NCBI RefSeq assembly: GCF_014168535.1
Contig: NZ_CP060007.1
Location: forward strand, 2,790,001 to 2,854,000
Direction: 5' to 3'
DNA: 64,000 nt
DNA from: Lacibacter sediminis
GTDB lineage: Bacteria > Bacteroidota > Bacteroidia > Chitinophagales > Chitinophagaceae
Part shown: in pieces, positions 62,105-64,000 of the stretch
Layout of the letters: each line of letters opens with the position of its first letter
Numbering within the stretch: the first letter of the stretch is position 1
Notes under the pieces: model-generated
The model's database searches: none
Told to the model about the DNA's origin: nothing
What the model saw: the letters and a program-made list of their open reading frames with translations, nothing else
Translations under genes and position numbers: made by a program

Positions 62105-62704
62105 ATGTCATTGAAACTGAACCGTACAAGCTTTGGCGATCCGAAAAATACCGGCAACGTTTTAAATCGGGAAGAAGCATTTAAGCTGTTAAATGATTGG
62201 GTGAAAAATGAACGCCTGCAACTTCACATGAAACAGGTTGGCCACCTCATGAAATGTTGGGCACAGGAAAAAGAAGGTTTACAGGAAGCTGATCAATGGC
62301 GGTGGGAAATGGCTGGTTTATTACACGACGCAGATTGGGATCAATGGCCCGACCAGCATTGCAGCAAGATCATTGAAGAACTTGAAGCCAGGAATATTGA
62401 CCCGGAGATCATACGGGCAATTGCGAGTCATGGACCAAATCATTTTGGTGTTGAGCCGGAAACAAGGATGGACAAGATGCTGTATGCTTTCGATGAATTA
62501 AGCGGATTGATCCATGCATACAGTTTAATGCGACCGGAAGGTTATGCAGGCATGGAATTGAAAGGCGTTAAGAAACGATTGAAAGAAAAAAGCTTTGCGG
62601 CAAATGTGAATCGTGAAGAAATTATGGATGCGTTAAACAGGGCAGGTGTCGATCTGGAAACTCTGGTGCCATTCATGATAGAGAGACAATCCAGTGTTAA
62701 GTAG
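62105..62704 (+). CDS. HD-domain metal-dependent phosphohydrolase
   Basis: 199 residues. The HD motif His74-Asp75 is in AGLLHDADWDQWPDQH. A first His (His42, LHMKQVGHLM), a later His in ASHGPNHFG and Asp in MLYAFDELSG complete the usual metal-binding set. Length and order match stand-alone HDIG-type hydrolases. Substrate not predictable (nucleotide or phosphoester). Last ordinary core gene before the hairpin-rich region. Confidence 0.8.
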   Translation: MSLKLNRTSFGDPKNTGNVLNREEAFKLLNDWVKNERLQLHMKQVGHLMKCWAQEKEGLQEADQWRWEMAGLLHDADWDQWPDQHCSKIIEELEARNIDPEIIRAIASHGPNHFGVEPETRMDKMLYAFDELSGLIHAYSLMRPEGYAGMELKGVKKRLKEKSFAANVNREEIMDALNRAGVDLETLVPFMIERQSSVK

Positions 62705-62733
62705 TCCCGTGCGGCTATTTAACATAAAAATTT

Positions 62734-62894
62734 GTTATAAGACTTCTCACCAACACGCTCTTATTTTACGCAGTATGTAGCTTTCTGACTTTTCGCCGTG
62801 GGAAGCAAAACATAATGGCAAGGCGGGTGTGTTAGCTATGTTTTGCTTCCCACGGCGAATTGGAAGATTGCGGTTAGTGAGAACGTCTGATAAC
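62734..62894. repeat. 161-bp element with two nested inverted repeats (MITE-like)
   Basis: Outer arms (62734-62754 and 62873-62894) pair over about 21 nt with two mismatches and one bulge (GTTATAAGACTTCTCAC versus the complement of GTGAGAACGTCTGATAAC). Inner arms (62792-62814 and 62837-62859, core CGCCGTGGGAAGCAAAAC) are a perfect 23-bp match around a 22-nt loop. No target duplication is evident. The 389-bp gap 62705-63093 has no gene; the rest holds a 10-bp stem at 62926-62964. Confidence 0.7.
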
Positions 62895-62925
62895 AGAATA
62901 TTATGTCTAAACACATGGACTTGTG

Positions 62926-62964
62926 GAATCGGGTTTGTAAGTTTATCAAAGGCAAAACCGATTC
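62926..62964. repeat. Secondary inverted repeat in the same gap
   Basis: GAATCGGGTTT pairs with AAACCGATTC (10 bp, one bulged G), loop of about 18 nt. Not followed by a T-run, so not a standard terminator. Confidence 0.5.
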
Positions 62965-63069
62965 GGATGGCTCACCAAAAACTCACAGGAAATAGGCCGT
63001 AGGCCTTGTGTATTAAAAGAAAAAACCACCGCTGTAACGATGGTTAAATAATATCGGCTGTCTTGGCCA

Positions 63070-63098
63070 GCCATAACAAAGTTAATGAATGTTATGGC
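63070..63098. repeat. Hairpin overlapping the start of the 52-aa ORF
   Basis: Perfect 9-bp arms GCCATAACA and TGTTATGGC, loop 11 nt. The right arm contains the ATG at 63094, so the start codon would be buried in RNA of this transcript. Confidence 0.5.
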
Positions 63099-63252
63099 AA
63101 CATACTTGTTTATTCAATCAGTTTTACTATCTTTTTCCTTTGGTTTTTTTATAGCCGCCTTTATTTCGGCTTACACGAAAAATAAAAAGGTTAATGCCGA
63201 TATTTTTGATTCTAAAAGGATTGATAGTAGCGATAGGGATAATAATACCTAG
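63094..63252 (+). CDS. Possible small membrane protein (52 aa)
   Basis: ATG 63094 to TAG 63250-63252. Residues 4-27 are hydrophobic (YLFIQSVLLSFSFGFFIAAFISAY), followed by a basic and then acidic tail (KNKK..., DSSDRDNN). It overlaps the next ORF by 59 bases in another frame. It may be a separate protein, or the first part of a single gene broken by a frameshift in the A-rich stretch near 63183-63190. No known family. A+T-rich compared with the main chromosome. Confidence 0.4.
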   Translation: MATYLFIQSVLLSFSFGFFIAAFISAYTKNKKVNADIFDSKRIDSSDRDNNT

Positions 63253-63844
63253 TTATCAGTTAATAGTTAATAAAGAAAAAAAAGGGGTGCACCGAATCAA
63301 TGGATTTGGTTGGCTTTTGATTTGTTTTGCCATTTTAACGGGTTTAGTTAGCATAATCGAGGGTATTAGCAATAAAAATTCAAATAGGCCTATTTTGGAT
63401 GTTTTGACCTACGATAGACCTAATCCAATTCTAGTTAAAGACAGTCTTTTTGAAAGATACCAGTTTATCGCAAGCGTAGGAACTTTAACGGACGAAATGG
63501 CTTACAAAATAAAAGAGAAATTTGTTTTGATAAATGCCTTTAAAGGAGGTTATGTAATCGGTGGTTCTACAACAATTAATCAGGCAAATGAATCTATAAT
63601 TTTAGAAAAGCAGACTGCTCTTAGATTTTCATCCGAATTTTGGAATGACATTAGACAGCCAAAGACGGACTCTTGTTATTATTTCTTAAAAGTAGACTAT
63701 GAAAATGAAAGTGGTGACGAACAAAAGCCTTTAAGAAAAATATATGGCTTTACGCTGATGGATGTAAAAAAGCCTATTTATGAGGTTAATTCTCACACAT
63801 ACCAACTAATGAAGAAGATTCTTATAAAAGAAAATCAGTGGTGA
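63194..63844 (+). CDS. Hypothetical membrane protein (216 aa), A+T-rich
   Basis: 216 residues with two membrane helices (about 3-25, IFLILKGLIVAIGIIIPSYQL, and 36-57, GWLLICFAILTGLVSIIEGI). A soluble domain of about 150 residues contains a GTLTDEMAYKIKEKFVLINAF segment and ends MKKILIKENQW. Codon use, rich in ATA and AGA, differs from the core genes, which suggests acquisition. I recognise no family. It lies directly after a hairpin-dense gap and before a terminator. Possibly an accessory gene cassette. Confidence 0.6.
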   Translation: MPIFLILKGLIVAIGIIIPSYQLIVNKEKKGVHRINGFGWLLICFAILTGLVSIIEGISNKNSNRPILDVLTYDRPNPILVKDSLFERYQFIASVGTLTDEMAYKIKEKFVLINAFKGGYVIGGSTTINQANESIILEKQTALRFSSEFWNDIRQPKTDSCYYFLKVDYENESGDEQKPLRKIYGFTLMDVKKPIYEVNSHTYQLMKKILIKENQW

Positions 63845-63860
63845 TAATAAGCAACAAAAA

Positions 63861-63879
63861 AGCCCCAAACGGGGCTTTA
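63861..63879. terminator. Terminator of the 216-aa gene
   Basis: Stem AAAGCCCC with GGGGCTTT around AAAC, flanked by A and T runs; bidirectional between convergent ORFs. Confidence 0.8.
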
Positions 63880-63883
63880 AATA

Positions 63884-64000
63884 TTATTCAGCAGATGTAG
63901 TAGGGACAAAGTCGGCATTTTCTAAAGAAAGCCACTTTCCAACTTTTGACATTTTGACTTCTAAGTTAGAAAGACGTCTATCTATTGATTCTAAACTTTG
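63884..64000 (-). CDS. Possible hypothetical protein, 3' end only
   Basis: The frame is open from the window edge to TAA at 63884-63886, giving 38 residues (SLESIDRRLSNLEVKMSK..., ending PTTSAE). The visible part looks like a short coiled coil (L-x-x-x-x-x-R-L-S-N-L-E-V-K-M). The start lies beyond 64000. Convergent with the 216-aa gene across a shared terminator. No function can be given. Confidence 0.45.
   Translation of the reverse strand, partial: QSLESIDRRLSNLEVKMSKVGKWLSLENADFVPTTSAE

Noticed and set aside
62717..62733. Target-site duplication flanking the 161-bp element
   Set aside because: The bases on the two sides (AACATAAAAATTT and AGAATATTATG) are A/T-rich but do not match as a duplication.
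62717..63049. Integron attC site (ATTTAAC at 62717-62723 complementary to GTTAAAT at 63043-63049)
   Set aside because: The two cores are about 320 bp apart, more than usual for attC, and the strong arms at 62734-62894 lack the GTTRRRY core; no integrase gene is visible.
1..64000. tRNA or rRNA genes
   Set aside because: No T-loop GGTTCRANTCC with flanking acceptor stems and no rRNA-like conserved sequence noticed in any intergenic region.

Overview
The window reads as chromosome of a Bacteroidota member, most likely family Chitinophagaceae. The evidence is two proteins with type IX secretion (T9SS) C-terminal sorting domains, a SdhC-SdhA-SdhB succinate dehydrogenase, a fused ThrA followed by ThrB and ThrC, many small outer-membrane beta-barrels with signal peptides ending in AQ, almost no Shine-Dalgarno sites, and repeated TAnnTTTG -7 promoter boxes with an upstream TTG. 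Nearly all of it is ordinary core genome. I see no tRNA, rRNA, CRISPR array, transposase or phage gene.

Layout. 1-5.3 kb: end of a TonB-dependent-receptor-like barrel, then a leftward run of exported proteins and lipoproteins. 5.4-8 kb: acyl-CoA thioesterase, phospholipase A1 and small genes. 8.2-14.8 kb: topoisomerase IV, with parE and parC separated by three small genes. 14.9-21.1 kb: a porin-like protein, then leftward SET protein, smpB, accD, class II aldolase, a GT-C glycosyltransferase and a BtuF-like binding protein. 21.1-21.9 kb: an 820-bp region without an ordinary gene that looks like a leftward ~440-nt RNA gene. 21.9-28.4 kb: cystathionine beta-synthase, ECF sigma/anti-sigma pair, C-terminal processing protease, amino-sugar kinase and murQ. 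28.6-34.8 kb: a T9SS cargo protein and the thrABC operon, preceded by a threonine-rich leader peptide. 34.9-38.4 kb: circularly permuted ATP-grasp, alpha-E and transglutaminase genes. 38.5-44.1 kb: small conserved genes, a DUF3575-like protein and sdhCAB. 44.2-57.9 kb: a very large outer-membrane protein, a coiled-coil protein, exonuclease, holA, glmM, cysteine desulfurase, a cupredoxin, a GH13 lipoprotein, tryptophan dioxygenase and a DUF6089-like barrel. 58.1-62.7 kb: gyrA, a TPR protein and an HD-domain protein. 62.7-64 kb: a hairpin-dense, A+T-richer segment with small membrane proteins, unlike the rest.

Functional groupings: type II topoisomerases (parE, parC, gyrA), threonine biosynthesis under probable attenuation, amino-sugar recycling (kinase plus MurQ; GlmM elsewhere), respiration (SdhCAB), and envelope biogenesis. 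The most unusual items are the putative long RNA at 21.25-21.69 kb, the Thr leader ahead of thrA, the 161-bp double inverted repeat at 62.73-62.89 kb, an overlapping promoter and terminator ahead of smpB, and short-period, text-like intergenic sequences recurring in at least six gaps.
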